A DNA stretch of 64,000 nucleotides from Shinisaurus crocodilurus (GCA_021292165.1 CM037880.1:223602467-223666466), one strand, 5' to 3'. Positions 43,632 through 57,773 are shown, counted from the first letter of the stretch. The notes: generated by a model not told the origin, from the sequence alone. Numbers and translations: made by a program.

Positions 43632-44550
43632 CCATTTATGCTGGCTGCTGTGTATCCTATTTGAAGCTGCTTTATTCTGAGCCATCGTCGGCCCACACAG
43701 TCCAATATTGTTACTCTTGACTGGTACTGGATTTCAGGTGTGTGCATTGCAAAGAGCAGCTAATTGGGGACCCATGCTGGATCCCAGCTCAGAACCAGTC
43801 ACGTAACCTTAATATCTGGGCTATTCTGCTCAATTAGCCTCACCTGCCCCCTAAAGATGAGGACAGAGACTCCAGTTAATCAAGCCTCCTTGTCTTTAGC
43901 TTTCCAGCTTCGAAGTTATCACTTGCCTGCATTCATAGGTTTCACAGTTATCTTGGGATCACCGATCATAGTTCTGCTCCAATGGGAATGAGTAGTCATA
44001 TCATTTGTGTAAAAGAAAATACTGAATACAGAGAAATATTTGCTGTCTACCATGACTAGAGCTTCCTTTCCAAGATTTCTCATGAGCCAACCTCTACCTG
44101 CACCCTAGTGGGCAGGAATGAGAAAAATGCACAATTGAGAGAGGAGATAGTCCAAGCATGGGTGGGAGTCCCTTGCAAACTATCCTGCTTTTGGGGAAAT
44201 CACACAGAGCAAAGAGGGCAGTCCCAGCTACTCCCACTCATGCTCCTTACCCCTGCTCCCCCATACACTTTCAGCAGTCAAGGTATTCATTTTTATGACA
44301 TATTTGAGGACAGAAGCTGTCATAACACTTTGATAAAAATCACTGACAGCACAAAATAGATGCCTCTCTCTTGCCATTCCCTTCTAAAGAGGCAGCAATG
44401 AACAATCAAGGGAGGTAATGCGAGGCGGAATATAGGCGTGGCCTGCAGAAGGGCCAAGGCCCTGGCATTTCAAGTTAAAAAGATCTTGGGCAGCAGGGTA
44501 GGGAAAGACCCCAGAAAACCACTGCCAGCCAGGTATACAGGGCTGGGCTA
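42300..44550. other. Intergenic stretch with hairpin-type repeats, no gene seen
   Basis: No exon of a known gene is recognisable. About 42893-43240 begins 'gttcacacaacacgccaagc' and has short inverted words, like the block at 59195-60320. A GT/GA microsatellite is at 43594-43632. The rest is unremarkable AT-rich sequence. Confidence 0.6.
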
Positions 44551-44554
44551 AGGC

Positions 44555-45680
44555 ATGGTCCTGGATCGGTTCCGTGGGTTGGGCATTGGAGGCACTGTGT
44601 TACAGTGGTTTCGGTCCTACCTGCGGATCAATTTCAGAGAGTAAGATTGGGTGACTATTCCTTGTACCCTTGGCAATTGTGCTATGGGGTTCGGCAGGGT
44701 ACCATCTTGTCCCCAACGTTGTTTAACATCTATATGAAGCCGTTGGGAGTGGTCATTAGGGGATTTGGAGCCAAGTGCCATCAGTACGCTGATGACACAC
44801 AGCTCTATATCCTTGTGTCAACTGCATCAGAAGAGGCTGTGCAAGTCCTGGATCAGTGCCTGAACTCAGTGATGGGCTGGATGAGGGCCAATAAACTGAG
44901 GCTGAATCCTGGCAAGACAGAAGCCCTGTGGGTGAGCGGTTCCCGAGTCCGGGAGACAGGCTCATTGCCTGTTATAGATGGGGTTGCACTCCCTTTGAAA
45001 GATCAGTTTTGTAGTCTGGGGGTACTCCTAGATCCATCATTGTCACTGGAGTCCCAAGTGACTGCAGCAGCTCGGAGTGCCTTTTACCATCTTCAATTGG
45101 TTCGCCAGCTACAGCCTCTCCTGGACAGGGATAGCTTGGCCATGGTGATACATGCGCTAGTAACCTCAGGACTGGATTACTGCAATGCACTTTATACGGA
45201 GCTGCCCTAGGCTTCTCCGGAAGCTGGAGCTAGGGCAGAATGCAGCAGCTCGGCAGTTGTCGTGAGCTGCCCCTTTTCTGCATGCAACTCCGTTGCTGAG
45301 GGAACTGCACTGGCTGCCTATTTGCTACCGGGTCAGGTTTAAGGTTCTAGTACTTGTGTACAAAGCCCGAAACAACTTGGGACCAGGTTACCGGAGAGAG
45401 TGCCTCCCATACCAACCTGCCCGGTCGCTGAGAGCATCGGAGAACATGCTCCTGGTGGTTCCGCATGGACCTTTGGGCCAATTGGAGTCCACCAGAAGGG
45501 CCTTTAGTGTGGCGGCGCCATTTCTGTGGAACTCCCTGCCTCCAGAGGTCAGGCAGGCTCTGACATTGTGCTGCTGAAGGCCGCCTTGTTCCGGGAAGCC
45601 TGTTCTCCAACCACCACTGTAATTGTTACTTGTTTTCAATGTGTTGCTTTTGTTTTTCATGTTTTTGTCTTATTGTTCTT
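44555..45680 (+). repeat. L2-clade LINE, interrupted by an RTE-like element
   Basis: Sense ORF 44605-45210 contains [20 protein letters not shown], the catalytic YADDTQLY and MGWMRANKLRLNPGKTEAL. After a stop it continues (45293-45577) with LHWLPICYRVRFKVLVLVYKA and AFSVAAPFLWNSLPPEVRQA. The coding end is followed by a T-rich 3' UTR that breaks off at about 45680. A short L2-like tail (tggtatacaaatactg, AATAAT) reappears at about 47655-47700, after the inserted element. Confidence 0.88.
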
Positions 45681-47654
45681 AAAAGACAAAGAGTCTATTG
45701 CACTGCGTTGGAAAGAGCATTATTATGACCTTTTAAATCGTAAACCTAAGGTGGATAATGAGATTTTTTCGCAAATCCCACAAAAACAAATTAAAGAGGA
45801 ACTTGCAATACTCCCCACTTTGGATGAAGTAAAAAAAGCCATTAATCAAATGAAGAACAACAAAGCTAGTGGACCAGATGGGATTCCTGCTGAAATCTTT
45901 AAAGAAGGGGGCCCCGAACTTGTACAACATCTTCATAAACTCATTGAAAAAATCTGGATAAGAGAAGAGATCCCAGAAGACTTCAGGGATGCCATAATTA
46001 TCACCCTCTTTAAGAAGGGTGATAGAACAGACTGTGGAAACTATCGGGGCATTTCTCTCTTAGCAACCGCAGGTAAAATATTTGCTAGGATTCTCGCAAA
46101 CCGTCTTCTATCTATTTCAGAAGAGATCCTCCCTGAAACTCAATATGGTTTCCGCCCCTCTAGAGGGACAGTAGACATGATTTTTACTGCACGTCAGCTC
46201 CAAGAAAAATGCCGGGAGCAAAATCAACCCCTTTATATGGCATTTATCGATTTGGCTAAGGCCTTTGATACTGTAGACCGTACAGCTCTCTGGACTATCC
46301 TTATGAAAATTGGATGCCCCAATAAATTTGTGAATATCTTGCGACTTCTCCATGACAACATGACGGCAATGGTTTTGGACAACAACGGCTCTCATGGTGC
46401 TCCATTTAAAGTGGGATCAGGTGTTAAACAGGGATGTGTTATCGCCCCAACATTATTTGCCATTTTCATCGCCATGGTTTTACATCTTGTCAAGGGGAAA
46501 CTTCCCACTGGTGTGGGAATTATATATCGAACAGATGGAAAGCTTTTTAATCTCAGCAGGCTGAAAGCAAAAAGTAAGGTAATTACAACCTCCGTTGTGG
46601 AACTTCAGTATGCTGATGATAATGTGGTCTCCGCACATTCAGAGGATGATCTCCAAACTATCCTAAATGCTTTTGCAGAAGCATACGAAAAACTTGGTCT
46701 CTCACTTAACATCAAAAAGACCAAAGTGCTTCATCAGCAAGTGCAAGCTAACCCTTTGGTGATGCCATCTATCCAGCTTGGCGGGACAATACTGGAAAAT
46801 GTCGATCATTTTCTCTATCTTGGCAGCTATCTTTCTGTTACAGCTAACATCGACAGTGAAATCCAGCATCGTTTGAGCTCCGCAAGTGCCGCATTTTCTC
46901 GAATGAAACATAGAGTGTTCGAGGATCGGGATATTTGTAAGAAGACCAAAACACTGGTTTATGAAGCCATTGTATTACCAACTCTATTGTATGCCTGCGA
47001 AACATGGACTATCTATAAACGTCACTTCCACCTCCTTGAAAGGTTTCATCAACGTTGCCTCCGGAAAATCCTGCGAATTACTTGGGAAGATAGACGAACA
47101 AATGTCAGTGTACTGGAAGAAGCAAAGACTACTAGCATTGAAAAAATGATCCTTCAACGCCAACTTCAGTGGACCGGTCATGTTGTTCGAATGCCTGACT
47201 GCCGTCTCCCAAAGCAGTTACTTTACTCCCAACTCAAGAATGGAAAGCGGAATATCGGTGGTCAATATAAGAGGTTTAAAGATGTTCATAAGGCTAATCT
47301 AAAAAAATGCAATATAAACATCGAAAACTGGGAAGCTCTGGCCCATGAACGATCTAAATGGAGGTTGGCCTTTCACAAAGGTTCCATGGACTTTGAAGAA
47401 GCCCGAGTGCAAGGTGAAAGGGAGAAACGTGCTAAGCGAAAAGCACGTCAAATGAATCCTTTACAGGACCATCTCCTATCTGGTAACCTGTGTCCTCACT
47501 GTGGGAAGCTGTGTGGATCTAGAATTGGCCTCCACAGTCACTTACGGACCCATCGCTAGAGTCTACACAATCTTCTTTAGAATGTCCTCCTTTTATCCCG
47601 GAAGACAATCTTACTCGGTCACGAGTGATCGCCTGATGATGATGACCGTTCCGG
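45681..47654 (+). mobile_element. RTE-like non-LTR retrotransposon, 5'-truncated, long intact ORF
   Basis: From about 45686 to the stop at 47557-47559 there are some 625 uninterrupted codons. They encode a reverse transcriptase with KASGPDGIPAEIF, NYRGISLLATAGKIFARIL, FIDLAKAFDTVDR, GVKQGCVIAPTLFAIFI and the catalytic LQYADDN, then the thumb, then a C-terminal C2H2-type finger (CPHCGKLCGSRIGLHSHLRTH). No endonuclease is present, so the copy is 5'-truncated. The tail ends in a GATGATGATGA run at about 47635-47646. The formal ORF start at 45526 is in L2 sequence and is an accident. The clade (RTE or a near relative) is judged from motif phrasing and not from a tree. Confidence 0.82.
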
Positions 47655-47699
47655 AATCTGCTTGATGTGGAGTGGTATACAAATACTGTAAATAATAAT

Positions 47700-49560
47700 A
47701 ATGTAGCGCCTGAATCATCATAAGGCAGTTAGCTTCATATGTTCAAGCACTAGTGCAGCAGTTCCAGCCCATGAAACTTGTGTTCACTTTTAAGAATAAT
47801 TTGCTTAAAATTATGTAATTTCCCCCTGTATTAAACCATCTCAAATCATGGGATGGTGTGCATTGTTTGGCTAGGACTAGATTTCCAGTGACAAACCCTC
47901 AAGCCAAGTTTGACTTTCCAAAGCACTTCCACAACAGGTGACTTACCTGCCTGCCTCCACTAGCCTTGCTCATTCCTCTCTCTTTGAAAGTCTTTGTTCT
48001 TAAGTATTTCAAGCCAATTAATACCTGGTACAATTCAACTACTAAACATCAACAGCAGAGAAGCGTGGGAGTGTCATTTGCAATCAGAACCAAATGCCCC
48101 AAAATAGGCCACAGCTATAACTTTACTAGAAGTTAATTTCTAGTGAAGTTAACTATATGAAAGCTTTCATATAGCTTTCTACAAAGAGATATATACCCCA
48201 CATTTCAACAAGTTTCCAGAGCGGTTGGGACTAAGCTGCAGTTTTGTCCTTTAACTTTTCTAAGGTTCAAGGAAGGAGTTCACAATCTGCGACAGCCCTT
48301 GAAGACTCTTGATATGTGAATTCCCCCTTGGCCAGAAAGCCAGACTGATCAAGCAGCATCCACTTTTACAGAGAGTGAGTCTAGGGGAAGAATAAAATGG
48401 AAGCCTGCTTTGATGTTCCTGTGGAAGGAACTCAACATGGTTGTGGAAGATGCGAGATCCCTTCAGAGGCACCTCTGTGCAACAGGCAGGATGGGGAGCC
48501 GTCCAACAGCACTCTTGAACTGGTAATCTGGTTCCCACCACCCTCCGGGTATTCATCAGGAGTGCCCCCACCCCATTCATCTTTCTCTCTGGCGGGAGAG
48601 CCGCTGTACATGAACTACTGCTTCATTTTTTCAGCTTGTGCAGAATTTTCTAGCAGACTGCACTGGGAAGGTTTTTCTAATGAGCCACACTTAGCAGGCC
48701 ACTAGACCTGACCTGGAATGGAAGAGCTTAACACAACCCAAGCCAAAGCCTGAAGCCATGGCAAGGATCAAGATTTACATAAATGATGCTGGTCTACAAT
48801 CCTAGCTCCTCTGAAAGAAGGGGCTGGCTACCCATCAGTGGTGTGCATGGCCTTTGGGTGAGCCAGCCGCCATATACTCCTCCTGAAGCAGGGCCTGCTG
48901 GATTCCCAGGCAGCAGCAGTGGCCAGGAGCATGCTTTGTGAGCTACATCGCATCCAACAGCTGCAGCCCCTTCTGGGAAGGGGAGGGGGCTCTGTGACAG
49001 TTATCCAGATTTGTAACAACCTAGCTGGCCTATCACATTGCTCTCTGTGGGAGGGGGCCCTTTTAAATGGTGCCAGAAGGTAGGAGCAGGGCCTTCTTCG
49101 CAGTGGATCCATTCTTGTGTCTGTTTTAATGATTCAATTGAAAGGTAGAGGTATATTTTTAAAAATCTGCTAGCTACATAGTTTCGGGTTTAAAACATCA
49201 ACTTATGTGAACAAAGTAATTTAGGGGTGTCAAAAGGGGGAAGTGAGAGGAAATTCGGGGGCCAAGCGATAGAGCAGGGATTGCTGCCACAGCATTGTTT
49301 TCAGCATTGCTCTTATGTGAAGCCTTCTCGGTGAGTGAGAGGCCAAGAAATCCCTTGCTCTTCCAAACTAGTGAGTTTTTCCAGAAGATGGCTCTGCACC
49401 AGAGTTTAGTATCTGCCCTGTACACCATGTGCAATAAGCAAAGCCCTGAACGCACCCACTGGACGGACAAGATCACCACAGGTCTCACGCCTGGCTACGT
49501 TCTGGAAAAAAGGCACACTCTGGTCAGTCACACACATACACAGAGACAGCATGGTTTGGC
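47700..49560. other. Intergenic or distal 3' UTR stretch, no gene seen
   Basis: No coding exon, RNA gene or recognised repeat family stands out. Small ORFs here look like chance. It could be intergenic or the far 3' UTR of CYHR1. Confidence 0.5.
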
Positions 49561-52500
49561 AATATTTTTTTTTAAACTACATTACATACAGAAACTTCAA
49601 ACAAACGCAGACCACAAAGGAACAAAAGAAATCATTCCCAACAACATTAAAACCATTCCTCATTTTAGAAGCCATTTAGGTACATGTGTAGTGCTCACAA
49701 AAATGGGGAAGACACACTGTGGAACGGGAGCAGCAGAAGCTACGGACAGGCACTCCAGCTGATGTGCTGGAGCGGCCGCGGCCCCTTGCGGCCCCTTCTT
49801 GCCCCACGTCTCCCTAGCCAGCCTGTGGGCGGTGGCGACGTGGGCGGCAGCCCTGCGATATAGAAGTGCCTGGAGACTAACACCTCCGCCCTACCCTGTT
49901 TTCTTCTCTATCTCAGCAGGAGCTTCCAGCTGGATTCCGAGGTCCAACAGAGAACCCCTCTCTCCACAGCAACAAAAATCAACAAGAACACAAATAATGA
50001 AAATCAGGCCAAGTACAAAGGACATACAATCTTGCAAACAAACCCATTAGTTTTCTTCTTAAATTATTTTAAACTCTACATTCGCTAGTTAAATAAATTA
50101 CCCACAGTGAATACTGTAAGGAGGTTTGTGGTCTGCCAGTCATCAGGTCCCGGCATGGAGAAGCATGCTACAATCTTTAGGTGTCTAGCAAAGAACTAGA
50201 CAGGTAAGGCTCAGCTACCAAGTAGAAGTTGGACAGAGTCCCACAGTAAGGACAGGGCAACCTATGAGGAGGAGGTGGTGAGAAGAATGAGAATGGAAGC
50301 AGGAAAGCAAAGATGCTGGCAGTGGTGAGCCTGGCTGGCAGGTGTGCCCAAAGGAGGCCCTATCACACAAATGGTTTCCAACCGAAGACAACAAGACTTA
50401 GTATGCTGCTCTTGCAGAGGCACGTTCTGGCAACGTACACCTGCTCACCTTCCACGCTTTTTGTCCTTCACTATGTAGAGATTTTCAGCCTAGAGAGGTC
50501 ACAGCTGTTCTCTTCATTTCAGATCTTCGGCACCAGAGCCAGGGAGAGTTCTGTGGACAAATTCACCTAGCACTTGGCCTTCGGAGAGAAGCAACCATCA
50601 AGATATCATGCCTCAGCAGCAGCTGCAAGGGACAAGAATGGTCTATTCCACCCCATTTGCCACTAATGTTAGGCCACCCACAAACACACACCCCTGCCAA
50701 TTCTGGAGGGCCAGGAGCTTGCCAATGGACTCAATCCTATCCCCCAGCCCAACAATGATGTGGGGGTGGGTTCCTCCTTCCAGTCACAAAGAGAAAGGAA
50801 ACCAACCTACAAATGGCTCCCAGTTGGTGACTTCTAAGCCAGTTCTTCACAAGAGACCGACCAGCTATGCGGAGACAATCAGCCACTAACCCTCTTGGCA
50901 GAGAAATCTGCTGGACAGGAAAAGATGTGGCCACAGGCTTGTTTTTAGAAGACAAAAAAAATAAAATAAAATGTGGCTGCAGCACACATTATGTGTGTAC
51001 TGCAGCCATATATAATTCGGAAGTGTCTGGATGGGGAAGCCTACATACATCAAGATACTCCCGTATCTGGAAAGGTGCCAACAGGTACAGCCAGTAGGCC
51101 TTGGCATAGAGTGATGTGTTCAGATTCAACTGCACTTCACCTAAAACTACTACACAACACAATCCTCTAGCCCTCAGCTCGAGCCACTAGCAGCCGACAA
51201 TGTCTCCTGCCAGATGTGCAGAAGGCTCTAGCTGAAACTGCTCCAGTTATCCTTGTGCATGAAGTAGTTAAGTCTTTGGGGCAAGGAGGAATTTAGCACT
51301 TGTGTTGGCCATGGCAGGCTTACAGTATGCGGCTGCTTCCGGGTGTCTGCAGTCTTCCAATCCACAAAGAGAAAAGTATGGAAACAACAGGTGGCCTATA
51401 GGATTCGGCCACGTTCTTCCTGGGTTTTTTGCCTCATCACCACAGATGAAAACTAGCATTTCAACTAACTCCCAGTATTAGGGCAGATACAGTTCACTTT
51501 TACAGACCATTACGATTAAGGAAGAGATGACTGTCTGCTAAAACCCATCAGTTTCAGCCAGGTTATATTAGATGACCCAGCAGAAATAGTCCACACAAGC
51601 TGGTCTCTGTGGGATAACTGCCCAACCCTTCAGTTTTAGAATTAGTGTTTTAAAATACTGACAGATGTTCTCCAGTAGGATCCTAAGGAGGAGAGGGAAG
51701 ATCACTACTCTTGTGTGCCATCATGTTTTGAAACCCAAAGCACACTCCAAATTTGCTTTACACCAAAATGGATGCTGTGAACCCCTTTCCATTGGTATTT
51801 TCCCGATACTCATTCCTTGGGAAAGGCTCTTATTTTACTGCCTATTAGACAAGATCATTTGTAATCTCTTCTTCCCCCAGAACCCTGATTACTTCCATCT
51901 TCTTAAGAGCAGTCTATAGGCCTGCTGGCAGCAGCTTCGGCTCCAACTTTTCTTAAGAACTAGAAACCATCTGCCTCAACATGAAAACAAGACTGTGCAA
52001 ATCAGCAGCACCTGCCAGGCAAAACACACCTTCCCTTAACTATGGTGGCGGATCTTCAACACCCTGGCAATATCCATGGAAAGACCTACTCCAAACAATA
52101 CTCGTGCACACAAACTGCACAACCGTGTACCCAACCGCAGGGTTGGTGTGGGCGCTCAGGGACCATATCTTGATCCCAAGCTCTAAATACAGTTGTCACA
52201 TTGCAGGCATCAAGAGAACTCTTCTTTCCCTACAGAGGCACTGCTAGCCCGTGGAATCAGCTATTGCCTTTCCAATTTACATTAGGACCAGTTGAGTCTT
52301 CCTACTGCCTTCCCAAGGTTGGCTGCAGGAAGAGGCAGAACTCCTAGCAGCTTTCCTTTTTATGAAGCTATCCATGCAATCACTTTTACTCAATAGTAAG
52401 GTTAATACCAGCCAGTCTCTGGAACAGTTCTATACCATACCCAGCATATTTCCAATCTCATACCATTCGTATGTGGGCTCCTTCTACAAGATAAATTTTT

Positions 52501-55131
52501 TCGAGAGCACCTATATATAGTTCATGAGTGGGGCAGGGAAGGAACTTCCCAAGTCCACATCTGCTCTGATGCAAGGATGAGGCGAGATGCCAATACTGGG
52601 AGCAGCCTTGAAATCGGCACTGCAATTTTCCTTGTGTGCATTATTGTGTGCGCTCAGGGACCATATCTTGATCCCAAGGGCATAAGAGAAGGTGCTCAGT
52701 GGTGGCTTGCATTCCCAAATACAAGGAAGATGGCGTCAAGCCAGGCATTTTCCTGCTCTAAACCATTTCAAACAAGTGTGCTGTCCTTCACAGGCCATTT
52801 TAAAAGACCATTCTTGCAGGCCACCAGTTATCAGGAAGTGCCTCTAAGAAAAAGTCATTGGAAGGTAACATGCAGCCTACTTCATAGAGACTGAGAGGTA
52901 GTTCTTGGTTCAGTCATTGTGATTAAACATCTCAGGGCAAGAGGTATCAGATATGCACATATTTGGGGCTTTGGCTACCCTGGCCCAATAATAAATCCTG
53001 CCTAATCAGTCAATCATCACCGACTTGAAAGGAAACAGCTGCATGTATGGCTGACAAGTTCTTCCTCTGAAGCATACAGCTGTTTATCTTACTACACAAG
53101 TCAGGATAATCCACGCATCTCACTCGTACTTCGAGCAGAAGTCCTATCCGCAAGGTTCTGAGGCCAGGTGCTGCATCCAAAAAGGCTGAAGGACAGCCAT
53201 GCAAGTCAATCCTCTGCAAAACCATTAAAACACCAGCAGCTGGAACACCCCAGCAATGCCCTGCTAAATAGCTTGCCAAATGCCGACCCTCTCTTGTAGT
53301 AATACTGGGCACACGTACTTTTTCTAAAGGCAAGCCAAGATATTCCCCCCACTTCAGGCCTCCAAACCTTGCAACCTGCCAGACATATGAACATAACTCA
53401 GTCAGACATGTATGACAGCCCAACAGCGGCTTCTGTTGCCTAGAGGGGCTGCCAAGCACTTGGCATGGCACATCACATGGCTGATGGGTGGCACATGGAT
53501 TGGTGAATCACCGTTGCCCAGGCCTGTCCACTCCCAGGGCCACCACAGACTCACACTCAGGTTTCTAAAAATGTTTTAATATGCTTGTTGACCACTTCTG
53601 TTATGATCAGGAGGTTGAGAGGAGAAAGGGGGAGGGGAACATGAAAGCTGGCACAGAAACTTTTGTTACCCTTTAACAGCACAAGCCCCAGGGAAGAAAT
53701 CACCTGCCAGATTTTCACACATTTTACAAAACATACCTGATCCAATTAGTCCATATAAAGTGTAAATTGCCACCAAATGTAGCTTCCTTTAAAAAAAAAA
53801 AAAAAAGTGGGGTGGGGAAGTTGAAGGAAAGAAAATAATCTTGAATGCACAGTATTAATGTAGGAGTTCCTCATGATACATCTAGTCTCCCATCCACCAC
53901 CAACTCCCCCCTACCCCACTTTAAAGTATGTTTAAGAGCATCAAGCAAAATATCCCTGTAGATCTCGTTGAAATTTGGTGAACGGCCCCACTATCCTCAT
54001 CCATAAACTTGCTATATATTTATTTTACATACATAAAATCACATTGTAAAATTGCATAATTACTAGAAGAGCCTGTTAACTCATTTGCACAAGGGGGGGG
54101 GGGGGGAGAAAAGATTTTCAAAGTATTGGGAAAGTTCCCAAAACGGACAGAATAAATCACCCTGCATTCCGAGAAGTCTGCACTGATTCAGGTTGGCTCT
54201 AGGTAAGCTCTTACGTCTGCCAGATCAAGCCTGCTGTGGGGTGGGGGTGGAGAAGACAGGACGAACAGGGCAATGCTGGGAACTATGGAAAGGGATCTCT
54301 GGGTTATTCCTTCGTGAAGAGCAATTCAAGCCACAGCAAGGGTGCTACTTCCTGCTAGAAAGGACCAACGTTTTAGGATCCGTTTGTTGTCATTAACCCT
54401 CTATAATCCTGACTTCATTTCAAATGCTTCTACGCCAGTTACCAACTCAACCACAGCAAAACGCTGGGAGGAGGTATGATTTGGACTCCAGATACACAAA
54501 TGGAAGATTGTGGTGCTCTGCTGCTCATTCATGCCTTAAAGCACCTCTCTGGAGAACTTGCTACCCTTGGAATGTGGCATTTCAGCCCAGCTAGAAGCAG
54601 CCTAGCAAAATCCCCTTGTTTGGGGTCCCTGAAGGTGTCTTGTCTACTTGAGAATCCTCCATTTGTTTTATTCCAGTAAAAACAAGGACAGAACCCACCA
54701 CTTCCAGGTACTGCACAATGCTTGTCAGTATCGAGGCAGAATGCCACCCGCAAGGGTGGAAGGACACAAAGAACCTCACCCCCAACCACCTCAACACAAC
54801 ATTGCGGCGATCACACACAACCATGACACAGATGCAGCCTTTTCACAATGTATTGAGACTGGTGGTGACCTCGTCAGTACCCTGCATCAAGCTGACTCCC
54901 CAGTTGCCTGTTTCTGGCAGAGATGGAGAGAGACGAGGAAGGCAGCGACTGCTCAAACCTGTTGTCTACCACACATGCAAAATGTTCTCTTTAAAATAAT
55001 CAAATAATTGTGGAATCATAAAGGGGCCGAGGCAGCCATACGAGGTAACTCTGGTTCAGTGGTGCTCTCTTTTTCTCTCTCCCTCTCTCTCTCTCTCGGT
55101 CACTCCTGGAAAAGCCAAGCTTAGCTTATGC
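49560..55131 (-). other. CYHR1: Downstream region and 3' UTR of CYHR1
   Basis: Directly after the CYHR1 stop, the sequence is non-coding on both strands. A - strand AATAAA lies at 54024-54019, which would give a 3' UTR of about 1.1 kb. More distal ends are possible down to the A-rich - strand tract at about 49575-49565. A GC-rich patch at about 49760-49860 is unexplained. A 29-base direct repeat occurs at 52152-52180 and 52650-52678. Confidence 0.5.
52152..52678 (+). repeat. 29-base direct repeats 498 bases apart
   Basis: The same 29 bases, starting gcgctcagggaccatatctt and ending gatcccaag, are found at 52152-52180 and 52650-52678 without mismatch. They are in the proposed CYHR1 3' UTR or just beyond it. 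The flanks differ. Confidence 0.9.
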
Positions 55132-57734
55132 TTACTTCTGTATCTGGAATATAAAGAGACGCAGGTTGATGTTCTTGGCTGCCAGCAATTTGTTACATTC
55201 CACAGAATCTATGATGGGGAGCGGCACATAGTCTGTTTCGTTGTTCTCGTTGGTAAAGACAAAGTGATAGATCACAGGGTTGATTTTCACGTCGTCATAA
55301 GGTCCCTTGAGCAGCAGGAATGAGCACTCCATGGGGGAGTTGATCTTGCTCTTGAGAATGAGCTGGAAGGAGAGGGTCCGTTTACATGACAAGTTGGGGT
55401 TGCGCTCCGAGTCGTTAACCCGGGCCTTTAATACCCAGGTCTGGTTCAGCACTGTGAACCTTGGAGTTTCGTAGTAGAGGCGGGTGATGAAGTCATCTGT
55501 TCGGTACGGACGGAACTGAACCTCTGCAAAACAGCAAGAAGGGGATGGGAGGGTGGAAAAAAAGGAAAAACACAATTAAACCAGAGAAGATGGTAGCAGG
55601 AAAAAACAAAGCTCAAATTACCTGTAGCTACTGTGTGGGGCCTTCTTTGCCAGGACGTAAGGAGACAACAAAGGTGAGAGTAGCCATTCAGTGCTAGTTA
55701 GGGGCAGAAGCAACTTGGCTTCTTGGAGGGAGGGGGAGCAGGGAGGAGGAGAAAAGGAGATAAAAACATCAATACATGTCATCACTTAAATGCCACTATA
55801 CAGTTTCATCATTGCTAAATATTTGTGGTGAGAGAGAAGTGGCAGTGAAGCTCAAATATGGTTAATGCAACCATTACAACTGAAAACAGCCCATCTGTCA
55901 GCACAGTGCCTCTGCCATGGAAGAATGCAGCAGCAGCAGCAGCAGCAGCAGCGGTAAAAGTAACCAATCCAAGAATCAACACCCCATGATGGGTTATGTC
56001 TGGAAGCAGGGTTTCTACCCCACGTTCGATCATCCAAAGGGTGTGGAAGGTGTTCTCATCACTGAAGCATCTTCAATCTTCTTGTCTCACACTCCATCCT
56101 TTGCATCAATACTGCCGTGCACGATAGAACCGTATGCTGTATAAAGAACATTTCCTCAGTAAGCCACCAACAGCAGCTTGCAGTGCACAGTGACATCACA
56201 GCTCTGACATTCAGATTCTAGCTACAAAGCCAGGCCCTCAAGAACAGAAAATTGGAGGCCTCTTCAAGTACCTGCTTAGGATTTCTTGGGACACTGACAG
56301 GCAGTAAAGTAGGAATATCCTCATTCAAGAAAAGGCAGTTGGTTCTGGATTCATTACAGGTGCCCATACCAACATAAAAAGCAAGTCAGACAAGGCAATT
56401 CATGTAACATAGCACCTTTATTTTATTGGTATTAACCATACAGATCTTTAGATAAGCAAGGCACAGTTATGTATCACCACAATGCAAACCAAGGGACGGG
56501 GCGTGGGGTGGGGTGGAGAAGATGAGACTTTCAGGTTTTCACAAGAGTGCAGAAAATCCTGGGGTTAAAGATAAAGAACAGTACACTGAATCATTCGAGG
56601 CTCTATCCCATTTTAGACCCAAATGGTTTAGCACAGTCCAGTGTCAGTCTGTTAAAACCCTTCTCCAGCAGAGTCCATAGTGCAACGAAGTATTTTGTTT
56701 TGTTCAAGTTTATCAAGATTGTTGGCTCAGTGTTTTAAAGTCTTTGGTGTACAAAACCCATGGAATCTCACAGCACAAACTCAGGGACAGGGAACCTCTG
56801 TGTGCATTTTTGCATTCTTCGGTGTTTCCAGAGGACCATTAGGAGGGCACAGCAGCAATACCTGGACAAAGGAGGCGATGGAGTTATTCAAGCCACACAA
56901 TCAGCCCGACTCAGCACTTTTGTTCTCTCCGCGTCAAGCAGCAACTGCCTCTCCAGCTAGAGGCCGTCTCCTTTCTAGAGCAGAGGAAGAGCTCCGCCCC
57001 GCTTCTCTCATATGCAGAGGCTGCACAGTGTTCAAGGACACTGGATGGGTGGATGCCACCCCTGCACCCAACTTTCAACCTATGCAGATTGAACCCCACT
57101 CCACCCTGCCCCTCAGCACTGCCGTGGGGGCACTGCCTGGCTCTTCAGTAGAGCCATTTCCTTATTGCATTTGGATCTGGCACAATCAGGGTGTCCAACT
57201 GGACTGTTTGCCACCCCACTTCCAGCTGCTTTACAGGGTGCCCATTGGTAGCAATGAACTTCTCAGTAGGGAGGCAGCTGGTCACCTTGCTTCACAATCA
57301 GAGTTTACCAGGACTCCACTTTGCTTTGCCTTTTAAGCTCTAAGCACCTCCTCTAACTCGGCTAAGACAAACACAATCATCATTTCCAGTTGCAGCACAC
57401 GCTGGATCAAGGAGGTGGATTTTCTACCCTTTATGGCTGGAGACAGCAGGTTAAATCCAAGCAGATTCTCTCTGTAGGAAAGGTGAACATTTACAGCAAA
57501 AGAAAGGGAATTTCAGCAGCTATTTTCCTCCCACCTTCAAGAAATCCCACAGCAATTCAGAGACGTTTCCACACATTCCGCTGAACATGCTTTCAAGCCC
57601 ATTTCAGGACCCATTACTAGTGGAGTCAGACAGAGGCTTACCTGCAAAAGTAACTTAGCTCCAGTCAGGTTAAGTGGCAGTTTGTTTCCTTTAAACCTGA
57701 ATATCTTTATGGTTCCCACACTTAAGAAAACAAC

Positions 57735-57773
<39 letters not shown>

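Noticed and set aside
49799..50050. GC-rich patch with an 83-codon frame, possible exon of a next gene
   Set aside because: No recognisable domain and no convincing splice sites; left as unexplained sequence downstream of CYHR1.
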